A stretch of 37,724 bases of DNA from an uncultured Fibrobacter sp. (GTDB lineage Bacteria; Fibrobacterota; Fibrobacteria; Fibrobacterales; Fibrobacteraceae): the NCBI GenBank assembly GCA_947306305.1, contig CAMZGI010000004.1, positions 1 to 37,724 of the forward strand, given 5' to 3'. Of this stretch, positions 1 to 9,100 are shown piece after piece. How positions within the stretch are numbered: position 1 is the stretch's first letter; each line of letters begins with the position of its first letter. Made by a program: the position numbers and the translations under genes. The notes beneath the pieces were generated by a model. The model did not search any database. It worked only from the letters and a program-made list of their open reading frames with translations, and had not been told where the DNA came from.

Positions 1-230
1 TAACAAGTCATTCATGCGGGAGGGGCCCCAGCTCGGAGTTGACGCCTACGGCGTCCGCCGCTACGGTTCGGTCATACAGGTCTGCGAGCAGCCCTGTGCG
101 ACACTCACCTTGCAGGCTTTTGCGAAGACAATTATCCTTGGCCGACGCTTATTGCAATACAAGATTCTTTTCATTCCGTTTTTAAACAGAAAAGCCCATC
201 TCGCACCCTGAATTTTTCTAAATTGCGCAC
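1..230. other. Intergenic leader, no supported gene
   Basis: No convincing gene lies here. A GC-rich stretch near 40-70 holds short inverted repeats (ACGCC-TAC-GGCGT and nearby CCG/CGG arms) that could fold as a hairpin. The last 40 bases resemble the bases just before the second batD copy, so the duplication that made the two batD genes included the promoter segment. Confidence 0.5.
219..224 (+). promoter_or_regulatory. -10-like box of batD1, leaderless type
   Basis: TAAATT ends six bases before the ATG at 231, and no Shine-Dalgarno lies between. A transcript started from this box would begin at or next to the A of the ATG. No recognisable -35 element is seen 17 bases upstream. The promoter role is inferred from position and from the same arrangement at other genes in the window. 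Confidence 0.45.
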
Positions 231-1397
231 ATGAAACGCTTTTTTCTTTTATGCCTCAGTTTAGCAGCGCTCGCAAACGCATCGTTCAAAATAACGATAA
301 AAGAGCACCGCATCGAAGCCGGTCAAACGTTCCATTTGCAACTGATAGTCCCATTAAAATACCTGCCACAAAATAGAAGCAAGCCGCAGCTCAAAACCAC
401 CAACGGCTTTAAACTGCTTGCGCTAGACAGCGCAAAAGAAGAAATTCCTTACGATTCGTTCTTCAGTAGGCTAAACAAAGATCAAAGCGGAGCACCCGAC
501 ATCGCGCAAGTCTATACGTTCGAGGTGAAAGCCCCGCAAAAGACCGGTCGGTTAGTCCTCGGATCGCTCCTTTGGAAAGCGAACGGCAAGCTGAGCATCA
601 TTAGCGACCAACATCAGGTAACACTCTTCCGTGCCGCAGAAGCCCCAGCCTTAGAAGCAAGCATAATTTTAAGCAAACAAAGCGTTTATGTAGGCGAACA
701 GTTCAGCATCGGCTACGAGTTGCACTCGTACGAAAACGTTATAAGCAACTCTCTATACCCCGACAGCGTAAACTTCGGCGATGACTTCGCCTCTTTCAGC
801 AACGAAGATCCTAAAATAGAAAGCAACCCCATCGAAGGCACCAACGAAAATCAGTTAACGTCACAACTTGTATGGTGGCTCTCCCCGAACAAAAGCGGGA
901 CTATCCAAATTCCGCCCCTCCTGTTCAACTACACCTCAAAAACCATTCTCGGAACCACTCGCGACACAGTCGAACAAGTGGCATACACCGCTCCTATCTC
1001 CATTAAAGTCCTCCCGCTCCCGAACAGAGGCAAGCCCTCCAGCTTCTCGGGAATGGTCGGTTCATACAAATTCAGCGCAAACTTGGACCGCACCAATCTT
1101 AAAATGGGCGATTCGCTCACATTAACCTTCAACATCAGCGGCGACGGCGCGATAGGGGAAATCGCAAACCCGAAACTTCCCGAATTAAGAAACATCCGTT
1201 GGGAAATCTCCGAAGCAAAAGCAAACAAGAACATCGAAGATTCAAAAGTCGTCACCTCGAAAGAAATCAAAGCGATGCTTTATCCGCAGAGCACGGGAAC
1301 GTTTAAAATCCCAGCCATTACGTATTCTTGGTTCAACCCCGCTATCAAAAGATACGAAAAAGCATCCGCAGGTCCGTGGACCATCGAAGTCGAGTAA
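231..1397 (+). CDS. batD: BatD-like protein, short copy without membrane anchor
   Basis: BatD proteins are exported, membrane-anchored proteins with immunoglobulin-like domains, encoded in Bat (Bacteroides aerotolerance) operons. This 388-residue copy has a signal peptide (residues 1-17, MKRFFLLCLSLAALANA) and closely follows the next gene: RIEAGQTF, LPLPxxGKPxxFSGMVGSY, TNLKxGDSLTLTFNISGDG and PAITYSWFNP occur in both. It stops right after GPWTIEVE, exactly where the neighbour runs on into a linker, transmembrane helix and cytoplasmic domain. It is therefore predicted to be a soluble periplasmic BatD ectodomain. No Shine-Dalgarno precedes the ATG; a TAAATT box sits six bases upstream. It may be a functional decoy or partner of full BatD, or a shortened duplicate. 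The family call is firm; the separate role is unknown. Confidence 0.8.
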   Translation: MKRFFLLCLSLAALANASFKITIKEHRIEAGQTFHLQLIVPLKYLPQNRSKPQLKTTNGFKLLALDSAKEEIPYDSFFSRLNKDQSGAPDIAQVYTFEVKAPQKTGRLVLGSLLWKANGKLSIISDQHQVTLFRAAEAPALEASIILSKQSVYVGEQFSIGYELHSYENVISNSLYPDSVNFGDDFASFSNEDPKIESNPIEGTNENQLTSQLVWWLSPNKSGTIQIPPLLFNYTSKTILGTTRDTVEQVAYTAPISIKVLPLPNRGKPSSFSGMVGSYKFSANLDRTNLKMGDSLTLTFNISGDGAIGEIANPKLPELRNIRWEISEAKANKNIEDSKVVTSKEIKAMLYPQSTGTFKIPAITYSWFNPAIKRYEKASAGPWTIEVE

Positions 1398-1437
1398 AAA
1401 TCCAGACATAGCCCCCATCTCGCTCGCTGAAATTTGG

Positions 1438-1443
1438 TAAATT
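1438..1443 (+). promoter_or_regulatory. -10-like box of batD2, leaderless type
   Basis: TAAATT lies seven bases before the ATG at 1451 with no Shine-Dalgarno between. The surrounding bases copy those before batD1 (shared CCCATCTCG then TAAATT), so the second gene seems to carry its own duplicated promoter rather than rely on read-through. Confidence 0.45.
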
Positions 1444-1450
1444 ATGTGGC

Positions 1451-3262
1451 ATGAAACGATTTTTGCTTTTATGTCTCGGTTTAACAGCACTTGTAAACGC
1501 AAAACCATCTCTCCAAGTCGATAGCGACCGCATCGAAGCCGGTCAGACATTCAATTTGCAATTTATTGTCCCCTTGCAAGAACTGCCGCAAAATAGGGGC
1601 ACGTTCCGTTTGGACACAAAAAACAACTTCAAGCTTCTCGGAATCGACAGTTCCGACCAAGTCATGCGTCCCGACATGGACGACATTTTCAATTCGTTCT
1701 TCGGTGGCGGCGGAAGGGCCTACAAAGCCCGAGTCTATTCGTTCAAGATTAGAGCCCCTAAAAAAACGGGTTTGCAAGACCTTGGACAGCTGATTTGGAA
1801 CATCGGCGGCGAACCGAACATCATAAGCAACAAAATTCCAGTCAACGTGCAGCGTTCCTATAACGACGACGCGCTAGCCGTTAGCCTCACCCCGAGCAAA
1901 AAATCCATTTACGAAGGCGAGCAGTTCAGCGTAACGCTCAGCCTGCACACATTCGAACATTTCCAAGGCGGTCTCCAAGCGACCGACATGAGCACAGGCA
2001 ATGATTTCATCGTCCACCGCAACGACCTTTCGAACATGGAGTTCAAGCCCGTCGAAGGCACCCGCCGCGAAATGAAAGCCACCACGCGATTTGCATGGCT
2101 AAGCCCGACCAAGAGCGGCGACTTGCAAATTCCTCCATTCAAGTTCAAGTACACCAAGCTCGGCGAGCCCAAAGTTGTCGAAGAAAAGAAGCAAATGGGC
2201 AGCATGTCTTTCTCTAGCCGTAGCGTCAAGCAGGAATCCATCGAAACGGAAACCTCCACCGCTCCGCTGAACATAACCGTTCTCCCCCTCCCGACCGAAG
2301 GCAAGCCCGAAAACTTCTCTGGGATGGTCGGCTCTTACAGCTTTAACGCCGACTTCGACAAGACGAACCTCAAGGTGGGCGAAGCCCTCACGCTTTCCAT
2401 CAACATCACAGGCGACGGCACTCCAGGGACAATTACCGACCCCAAGCTCCCCGACTTCAGCGAATTCCGCTCCGTGCCCCCCGAAAACAGCATCAACAAA
2501 AAAGTCAAAGGCGTAAAGGTCATTACCACCAAAGAAATCAAGGTCTTCCTTTACCCCAAGAAAAAAGGCACGTTCGAAATTCCAGCCATTACATATTCTT
2601 GGTTCAATCCTGCAAAGCGTAAATACGAAACAGCAGCGGCAGGCCCATGGACAATCGAAGTCGAAAAAGGCGACGCCCCAGCCGAACCGATTTACCAGCC
2701 GTCCGCGACAACAGGCACTTCCGCTCCCGTCGTTCAAAAGCAAGAAATTGAATTCCTCGGCAGCGACATCCGCTTTATCCACCCCATTACAGACAAATCC
2801 GAAACAACGACTCCGCACAGAAGCGTAACGTTCTGGGTTTTGTTCCTCGCCGCGATTCCGTTCTACTTGATCGCAAACTTCGCCATTACACGCAAGCGCA
2901 AGCGCAACAGCGACACAGCGCTTGTCCGCAAAGGCAAAGCAAACAAACTCCTCAAGGAAAAATTTGCAAACGCCCGCGAAGCGCTCAAGAAGGGCGACGG
3001 CAAGGGATTCTACGCGGCACTCGAAAACGGGCTTATCGACTACCTCAGCAACTTGACGAACATCGAATTCAAGGGCATGACCCGCCCGCAAATGAAGCAA
3101 GAATTAGCCAAGTTGAAAGTCAAGAGCGAAACCATCGATGCCATCGACAGCTGGCTCGAAAAGTGCGCATTCGTCCGCTTCGCGCCGGTTTCTACCACGA
3201 CCGAGGAACAGTCTTTAATGCTTGCAGATGTCGAAAAACTTTGCGAGGCTTTGAAACTTTAG
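1451..3262 (+). CDS. batD: BatD, full-length membrane-anchored copy
   Basis: Full-length BatD (603 residues), a periplasmic Ig-like protein tethered to the inner membrane and thought to work with BatA/BatB (von Willebrand A proteins) and BatE. It has a signal peptide (1-17), a BatD ectodomain to about residue 405 ending in GPWTIEVE, a linker, one transmembrane helix near 457-478 (FWVLFLAAIPFYLIANFAI) followed by the basic stop-transfer RKRKR, and a cytoplasmic helical domain to the end. Length matches the family, unlike the shorter copy 53 bases upstream. A glycine-rich insert (FFGGGGR, near residue 84) is absent from the first copy. batE follows after 124 bases. batA, batB and batC are not in the window. 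Confidence 0.88.
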   Translation: MKRFLLLCLGLTALVNAKPSLQVDSDRIEAGQTFNLQFIVPLQELPQNRGTFRLDTKNNFKLLGIDSSDQVMRPDMDDIFNSFFGGGGRAYKARVYSFKIRAPKKTGLQDLGQLIWNIGGEPNIISNKIPVNVQRSYNDDALAVSLTPSKKSIYEGEQFSVTLSLHTFEHFQGGLQATDMSTGNDFIVHRNDLSNMEFKPVEGTRREMKATTRFAWLSPTKSGDLQIPPFKFKYTKLGEPKVVEEKKQMGSMSFSSRSVKQESIETETSTAPLNITVLPLPTEGKPENFSGMVGSYSFNADFDKTNLKVGEALTLSINITGDGTPGTITDPKLPDFSEFRSVPPENSINKKVKGVKVITTKEIKVFLYPKKKGTFEIPAITYSWFNPAKRKYETAAAGPWTIEVEKGDAPAEPIYQPSATTGTSAPVVQKQEIEFLGSDIRFIHPITDKSETTTPHRSVTFWVLFLAAIPFYLIANFAITRKRKRNSDTALVRKGKANKLLKEKFANAREALKKGDGKGFYAALENGLIDYLSNLTNIEFKGMTRPQMKQELAKLKVKSETIDAIDSWLEKCAFVRFAPVSTTTEEQSLMLADVEKLCEALKL

Positions 3263-3386
3263 AACAGTCAATCCCGCCACAGCCTGCCCTGAGCACAATC
3301 GAAGCGAGCGGGAATCTCTTGAAGTAACTTGATGGATCCTATCGCGTTGCTCCAGGATAACAGAATGACTCTAGAAGGAAGATTTT
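3263..3386. other. Intergenic spacer with dispersed-repeat-like text
   Basis: This spacer between batD2 and batE contains phrases such as ATCGAAGCGAGCGGGAATCTC and GGATCCTATCGCG. They resemble the sequence near 4211-4235 (CATCCCGAGCGAAGTCGAAG) and look like one family of short intergenic repeats. batE has a Shine-Dalgarno (AAGGAAG, about six bases before its ATG) at the end of the spacer. Confidence 0.35.
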
Positions 3387-4157
3387 ATGAAACTGAATAG
3401 AATTTTTATAACGATTGCGACAGCACTTTTGCTTATGGCAACAGCTAGTGTTGCAGCCCCCACATGTAAAGGCATCAAAGCCGGAACCAAAGCGTATAAC
3501 GAAAACGATTTTGAACGCGCCATTGACGAATGGCGTACATGCGTCGATGAAGGAGTCGTCAACGCAGACCTGTTCTACAATCTAGGCAACGCCTACTACC
3601 GCAGCGGAAAAATCGGCTTCGCCATCTTCTATTACAAGTCGGCACTCCGCCTGCACCCGAGCGACGACGACATCCAGCATAACTTGAACTTTGCTCAAAC
3701 AAAGACCAAGGACAAAGAAGAAGACGAAGAAGAAAATCCGATTCTCGAAGGCTTGAAGGATTTGCACCACGCCATTTCGCTCAAGAGTCAAATGAACATT
3801 TCGCTCGTCCTCTTTTGGGCAATCGCGCTCGTGATTCTCGCCCGCCGCTTTGTAAACGGCAGCCGCGGAAAGAACATCTGCACAGGTGCCGTATTTGCAA
3901 TGAGCATCGTCCTTTGCACCATCGGCGCTAGCGCTCTCTACAAAATGGTTGTCCTTGAAACAGACATTACAGGCGTTGTTACCGCCAACAGTGCCGACGT
4001 GACTAGCGCCCCGAGCGACAAGTCGCAAACGCTCAACACGCTCAGCGAAGGAACAAGCTTCGAGGTCGTTGGCGAACAAGGTAACTTCGCCGAGATCCGC
4101 CTCGGCGAAAAAATCCGTGGCTTCGTGAAACTCAGCGACGTAGGAATCGTGAAGTAG
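3387..4157 (+). CDS. batE: BatE-like TPR protein with SH3 domain
   Basis: BatE-type protein of 256 residues. It has a signal peptide (1-23, cleavage after SVAA), tetratricopeptide repeats about 25-110 (AYNENDFERAIDEWRTC, then DLFYNLGNAYYRSGKIGFAI and YKSALRLHPSDDDIQHNL), an acidic stretch (KEEDEEEN), two transmembrane helices near 138-155 and 165-190, and a C-terminal bacterial SH3-like domain (about 193-256, ending RGFVKLSDVGIV). TPRs, helices and SH3 in this order after batD match BatE. The start is supported by the signal peptide and the AAGGAAG ribosome site. BatE probably scaffolds the BatA/B/D membrane complex; the SH3 domain may contact peptidoglycan (inference). Confidence 0.85.
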   Translation: MKLNRIFITIATALLLMATASVAAPTCKGIKAGTKAYNENDFERAIDEWRTCVDEGVVNADLFYNLGNAYYRSGKIGFAIFYYKSALRLHPSDDDIQHNLNFAQTKTKDKEEDEEENPILEGLKDLHHAISLKSQMNISLVLFWAIALVILARRFVNGSRGKNICTGAVFAMSIVLCTIGASALYKMVVLETDITGVVTANSADVTSAPSDKSQTLNTLSEGTSFEVVGEQGNFAEIRLGEKIRGFVKLSDVGIVK

Positions 4158-4159
4158 CT

Positions 4160-4320
4160 ATGGGCAATGAGGTGTGAGGTCGCTTCGCTTTGAGGGATGT
4201 GCAGCGACTTGTCATCCCGAGCGAAGTCGAAGGATCTGGGCTTGAATCATCCTCACGAAGGTGAGGCACCATGAACTCTATGGTGCGACAGACCTCACTA
4301 CTCACTACTCAAAAATCAAG
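4160..4320. repeat. Intergenic palindromic repeat cluster
   Basis: Between the convergent batE and lipoprotein genes lie several hairpins: CCTCAC-gaag-GTGAGG (4251-4266), then GCACCAT-gaactct-ATGGTGC (4266-4286). They are flanked by outer arms that partly pair, GGTGTGAGGTCGC at 4171-4183 and ACCTCACTACTC near 4292-4304. GTGAGGTCG plus CTTTGAGG recurs at 4938-4986 (other strand) and 37591-37630. It may also help end transcription from both sides, although no clear U-tract follows. Confidence 0.5.
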
Positions 4321-4322
4321 AC

Positions 4323-4823
4323 TCACTGCTCAAGGCTGACTGGCTTTTCCCACGGGCTCACCCAACTGGAGTCTATGGGGATGACTACTGCTTCCGGGAA
4401 TTTTCCCGGTTCTTTTTTAGGAACGACAGCTTCTACAATAGCCACCGGAAGAATCATAACGTCAATCATCCCGGCAATAAAGAAAAAACTCACATCGGAC
4501 CTAGATGTTCTAGACAATAAAAACGGCCAGCGATGCAACAGCCAAGGGTTAAATTCGTACGAATCTTCGCCACGATTAACAAACAATCGCCCGTAAGTTC
4601 TTTCATTTTTTCGAGCTTCCAATTCAACTTTATCTTTTTTTAAAGAAACCGAAACGACGCAGCCATAGCTTGTAGGGCAAGCCAGCTCCCCATCGCAGTA
4701 AATGGAGTAATCGTCTCTGTAATTCGACACAAGAACTTTCATGTCAGATGTAGAGGCGCACCCGACAAAAAGCGAGGACAACGCGAGCAAAAGAACAATC
4801 AATAAGCGGCGAAAAGATTTCAT
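4323..4823 (-). CDS. Small lipoprotein of unknown function
   Basis: A 166-residue predicted lipoprotein. A basic start (MKSFRR), a hydrophobic run and the lipobox FVGC put the lipidated cysteine at position 22. Beyond it are DDYSIYCDGELACPTSYGCVV, with three cysteines, a basic/acidic strand-rich part, and a hydrophobic segment FFFIAGMIDVMILPVAIVEA near residues 112-131 that could insert in a membrane. I do not recognise the family. The frame is open 40 codons further upstream, but the earlier ATG would bury the signal peptide. The start used here follows a TATATT box by eight bases without any Shine-Dalgarno, so it may be leaderless. It lies 165 bases downstream of mnmA on the same strand. 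Confidence 0.72.
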   Translation of the reverse strand: MKSFRRLLIVLLLALSSLFVGCASTSDMKVLVSNYRDDYSIYCDGELACPTSYGCVVSVSLKKDKVELEARKNERTYGRLFVNRGEDSYEFNPWLLHRWPFLLSRTSRSDVSFFFIAGMIDVMILPVAIVEAVVPKKEPGKFPEAVVIPIDSSWVSPWEKPVSLEQ

Positions 4824-4831
4824 TTGAACGT

Positions 4832-4837
4832 AATATA
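4832..4837 (-). promoter_or_regulatory. -10-like box of the small lipoprotein gene
   Basis: Read on the minus strand, TATATT is followed by eight bases and then the ATG at 4823. The position predicts a transcript starting at or very near the start codon and supports the shorter reading frame. Confidence 0.45.
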
Positions 4838-4937
4838 CCAAATTATAGAGACGCAAACTAATGGGGAATCTCCAAGACATCCGACTAGATGGCGGATCAG
4901 GTTCGCCATGACGCGGGAAGCGAAGATGACACGTTTG

Positions 4938-4986
4938 CCTCACTGCTCATTGCTCATACCTCAAAGGGCCGTAGGACCGACCTCAC
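4938..4986. repeat. Dispersed intergenic repeat, GTGAGGTCG family
   Basis: On the minus strand this reads GTGAGGTCGGTCC then CTTTGAGGTATGAG. At 37593-37630 the plus strand reads GTGAGGTCGCTCGC then CTTTGAGGTATGAG. A third, shorter copy is at 4173-4196. All three are outside genes. Function is unknown. Confidence 0.5.
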
Positions 4987-4988
4987 AG

Positions 4989-6056
4989 CTACACAATCTG
5001 GCCGCCACCAAGCACCATGTCGCGATCGTAAAAGACGGCACACTGACCAGGTGTCACAGCAAAAAGCGGCTCGTCAAAGACGGCGACAGCCTTATCCTCA
5101 TCGACAATCGTCACTTCGCAACCGACAGGACGTTGGCGGTAACGCACCATGCCTTCGGCACGGAACGAAGTTCCGACCTCTCGGCGACCGCCGTGCCATT
5201 CGCAATTCATCATTTCCACGTGGTCAAAGCAAACAGCCGACTTGTCACCAGTCACTAAAATATCGCCCGTTTCGGGATCTACGTGTTTCACAAACGCGGG
5301 CACGCCAATCGCCACGCCAAGCCCCTTTCGCTGCCCCACGGTGTATTTGTGGAACCCGTCGTGCGTATTCCAAACTTTGCCCTTTTCATCGACAAAGCGG
5401 CCCGGGCGCGTCATCTCGCCAAAGCGGTCCTTGAGGAACTCCGTGTATTGCGAGCCGTAAATATCAAAGCAAATGTCCTGGCTGTCGCCCGTCTTCGCGT
5501 TCACGAATCCGTTCTGTTCGGCGATTTCGCGAACTTCGCTCTTCACATACGTTCCGAGCGGCGTGAGCACATGATTGCGGCGTTCATCGGGAACCCAGAA
5601 CAAAAAGTAGCTCTGGTCTTTGCCGGGGTCGCGTCCGCGTAAAAGCCTGCGAACGCCATTAATTTCTTCGATACGCACATAATGCCCTGTCGCCAAAAAA
5701 TCGGCACCCAAGGATTTTGCGTAATCCATCATCCAGCCAAACTTGATAAAACGGTTGCAGTAGCAGCAAGGGTTAGGCGTTCTCGCACGCGAAAAGTCCG
5801 CATGGCAACGTCTCAGGACTTCGCCAGTAAAAGCATCGGAGCAGTTCGCCACATGGTGTTCAATGCCCAGCTTTTCAGCAATCATCTTTGCACGGAGCAC
5901 GCTCGGGTCGTTTTCGGCATCGAAGGTGCTATCGACATCGGGCAAAACGCGGAGCGTCACGCCCACGACTTCATAGCCCTGCTGTTGCAAAAGCAAAGCG
6001 GCAACGGACGAATCCACGCCACCGCTCATACCGACAACTACTCTCAGCTTACTCAT
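4989..6056 (-). CDS. mnmA: tRNA-specific 2-thiouridylase MnmA
   Basis: MnmA (355 residues, normal length) uses ATP to adenylate U34 of tRNA Lys, Glu and Gln anticodons and replaces its 2-oxygen with sulfur. The N-terminal PP-loop is SGGVDSS (residues 11-17). The catalytic cysteines are Cys100 in NPCCYCN and Cys196 in TGDSQDICFD. GKDQSYFLFWV (145-155) and ATGHYVRI (122-129) are further family signatures, and the C-terminal beta-barrel domains follow. A GAGG motif precedes the ATG at a suitable distance (ATGAGGTTGAAAAATG). It stands between sprA (upstream, same strand) and a small lipoprotein, with intergenic repeats on both sides, and is probably a single-gene unit. Confidence 0.96.
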   Translation of the reverse strand: MSKLRVVVGMSGGVDSSVAALLLQQQGYEVVGVTLRVLPDVDSTFDAENDPSVLRAKMIAEKLGIEHHVANCSDAFTGEVLRRCHADFSRARTPNPCCYCNRFIKFGWMMDYAKSLGADFLATGHYVRIEEINGVRRLLRGRDPGKDQSYFLFWVPDERRNHVLTPLGTYVKSEVREIAEQNGFVNAKTGDSQDICFDIYGSQYTEFLKDRFGEMTRPGRFVDEKGKVWNTHDGFHKYTVGQRKGLGVAIGVPAFVKHVDPETGDILVTGDKSAVCFDHVEMMNCEWHGGRREVGTSFRAEGMVRYRQRPVGCEVTIVDEDKAVAVFDEPLFAVTPGQCAVFYDRDMVLGGGQIV

Positions 6057-6096
6057 TTTTCAACCTCATGGATTCTTCGTTGCTACGCAACAGTTC

Positions 6097-6190
6097 CTAG
6101 TTCTGAGTTACTAGTTACTAGATTTTTTCTTTTAGATTCTTCTAGTAACTAGTCCGAAGGACGAAGTAACTATTAACTAGTAACTAGCGG
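6097..6190. repeat. Dispersed palindromic element, CTAGTTACTAGA family, copy 1
   Basis: A perfect 12-base stem, CTAGTTACTAGA at 6111-6122 and TCTAGTAACTAG at 6141-6152, encloses an 18-base loop (TTTTTTCTTTTAGATTCT). Further TAACTAG words and a TCCGAAGGA mini-hairpin follow. A second copy in the opposite orientation is at 25976-26050. It sits between sprA and mnmA. The pyrimidine-rich loop and the symmetry suggest a mobile palindrome or a processing/termination hairpin. Confidence 0.65.
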
Positions 6191-6198
6191 CTACGCGG

Positions 6199-9100
6199 CT
6201 AGTCAAAGCGCAACATCAATGCAAGTTCGAACTGGAGAATCTGGCGCATGTGAGCCGTCTCGTCATCCAACTTTTCATGGATTTGCCTATACTCGATGTA
6301 AGAACTCAGCGAAGCCATCTTGTTGAACGTGTAAGAAGCGCTCGGGCGGATAAACCATTCGTGCACGCGCGACGGAACTGTGCGGTAAGAGAGCTCCAGC
6401 TTCGGCTTATACACCGTGCGGTATTCTTCCGGGATACCCGAATCATAAGACCACTGCTTAAAGATTCCATCCGTTCCAGATTCCGCATTGAACTTGTCAT
6501 AGCCGTTCACAGGCGTATATTCCTTGCGGATAGTCTTCTTGTAGTCGTAACCAGCAGTAAGCTTCAAGTCAATATTGTTCTTGAGCTTAAAGTACCACTT
6601 CCAAAGCTGGAATCCCTTGTCGAGCTTGAGCGGATACGTGATAGTAAAGTCGTCGCCGACGTTAATCGCAAAGTCGTTGTAGAGCGCAGTCGGAATCCAC
6701 GGCGTTTCAAGGAAGTAGCTCGTCGTATCCGTGCAATTCGTGACCGATTCATCCGGGAAGCACGGGTTGCCAATCACTTCGTCCTTCGGGCGGCGGTCCG
6801 TCGATTCAATCTTCATGCGGACGCTGTTTTCGATACGCAAATTGCTCTGCGTGAGGAACGAAATTCTCACAAGCGGGTTGAAGTTCCAAACGTTAGCCCA
6901 AGAATCTTCGGCACTCTGGAACGGACGCTTCGTCACCGTGCGGCTATAATCAAAGCGATTGCTCAAGCTCACGCTGCGGAAGCTGTTGAGGAACGAAACC
7001 TTTTGAGCGATATTCGGGATAGAAAGCCCAACGCCGATTTTCGGGAGCGTCGTCGTCGTATCGATGTAAAGCGGATATTCGCGAGACTGCGCAAAGTCTT
7101 CTTTCCATTGGAAATCGCCCGTCAAAGAAATATCCCAGAACGGCAGCGTAAGCCCTGTCGAAATCTGCAACGAACGAGACACAGAATTGCGGAAACTGCC
7201 CTGATAAACGAGCGTATCCACATTCTTGTTTCTGTACTGCGAGAATCCAGTAAAGTCATCGCGGCTGGTAAGCCCCATGTCGCCAGTCATAATATTCCAA
7301 AGACCGCGTCCACGATGACCGTTGCCAAAGCCCAAACCATAGAGGTAATACTGGAACGGAGTCACACCCTGTTCTTCGTAGAGCTGTGCCAGCGTAAAGT
7401 TTTCACCGACAGTGTTCGTGCTTGCATTCCAGTTGAACTTCACTTCGCGCCACTTGAGCTTGTTCAAGAAGCTCGATACTGCATTTTCCTTTCCGAACAA
7501 ATCCGCCAACTCCAAAATCTTGAGCGTCGGAGTAAATTCAAAGCGGTTCGTCTGCGAAATCGTCCAGTAGTTCTTCGCGACATTCGTCTGGTCGTAAAAA
7601 TCAAAGTCGTCCGGGATGCTCTTCTGCTGGTTAAAGTCAGAGGAGAACTGCATATTGAACGGAATGAACGGAATCAGCTTCGGGTTGAAATTAATTCTCA
7701 ACTGCTGGTTTCTAGAACGTTCGTTACGCAGAATGCCGTATGCACGACCGTATTCGCGATGGCCCACGCTATCGACCTTGTAGAATTCCGTCGTATCGTA
7801 GCGGATTTCGTAAGAGTCCGGGTTCTGGAGGTCAATCTTCAAGTCGCCCTTCGCAACGGTATCCACCGGGATAATCACAAGACTGTCGCGAGACACGTAA
7901 ACCTTTCTATCCGAGTGGTCGTGGTCAAAAATGTAACCGCTAGCAAAGAGTCCGCCTTCGGCGGTGGTAAAGAAGTTTTCCTTGGTGAATGCTTCGCGGT
8001 CGCCACCGCCAAACATGTCACGCCTGATGTTAATCGCGTAATTAGCCGAGAGGAACGAGAAAATGTTCCAGCGCATGTTCAACTTGTGGTTGAGTTCAGC
8101 AGTGTAAGTCACCACCTTATCGACCTGCGGTTCCACAAAGTCAGGGTCGCGAGTCTGGTTCACATAGCGCACATAGTTAAAATCAAAGAGCGTCAAGTCG
8201 AACGTCTGCGGCCACGGTTCAAATTCAGTCTTCGAAAGATCCTTGAGCCAAGAAATCTTTTCCAAGCCTTCGAACGGCTTGAACTTGAACATGCTAAACG
8301 TGCCCAGCTTATATTCTAGCAACGTATGGTAAGAATACGTGGAGTCGGACGAAGTCGTCGCGCGACCTTCGGACTGGTGGTAAGAATAGCTGAGCGCCGG
8401 ACGTTCCAAGAAAGCCTGCTTAAAGAATTCGCCAAGCTTGGAATCGCTAGCCTTGTAATCCTTGTGGTAGCTCACGCTAAAGCTCTTTTCGCTCACAAAC
8501 GATTGGTAGCCCTTGGATTCAGCAGAGTCTCTCAATTCATTTTCTTTTTCATCCGAAGTCACGGCAAGATCGTTCTGGAACATGTCGCCCGTCAAATCGA
8601 CAAAGCTGCTCTTACGCAAAATCATGTCGTCCGTCGGCTTCATGTACGGGCGCTTGGTCATGCTGTGGTAGCTAAACGACATCGGGATGTGGAATCCCAA
8701 AGAATCGTCTAAGAACTTGTTGAGCGCAATAGAGATGTCGGCAGAAACATCGAGCTGCGAAGCAGCCGTGGCAATGTCTGGCTTCGGAGAACGTCCCGAC
8801 GAAGAAAGTGTCGCAAAGTCGCCGTCTTGGTAACGCACTGCGCCCGAAAGCGAAATAAAGTCTGCAAAGTTCACCTGGCCATTGACACGAGCCGCATAGC
8901 CCCATTCCGTATCCATTTCAGACAAGCGGAGGTCATTGAGCCAGAACGTACCTTCAAGATCCTTCGGCGAAGCGTTGGAGTCCGCAATAATCACAAAGCG
9001 AATCCAATCGACCTTCGTGATAGAGGGGTTTCCCACCAAGCGGAGCTGTTCTTCACGCTTTTCTTCGCGTTCGCCTTTCAGCTTTTTCACAATCGGTTCC

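Noticed and set aside
14-211. 65-codon plus-strand ORF at the window start
   Set aside because: No ribosome site, no recognisable protein features, and it overlaps a GC-rich hairpin-bearing spacer.
4824-4943. Upstream 40-codon extension of the small lipoprotein
   Set aside because: It would bury the signal peptide and runs across the promoter-like box and a dispersed repeat.
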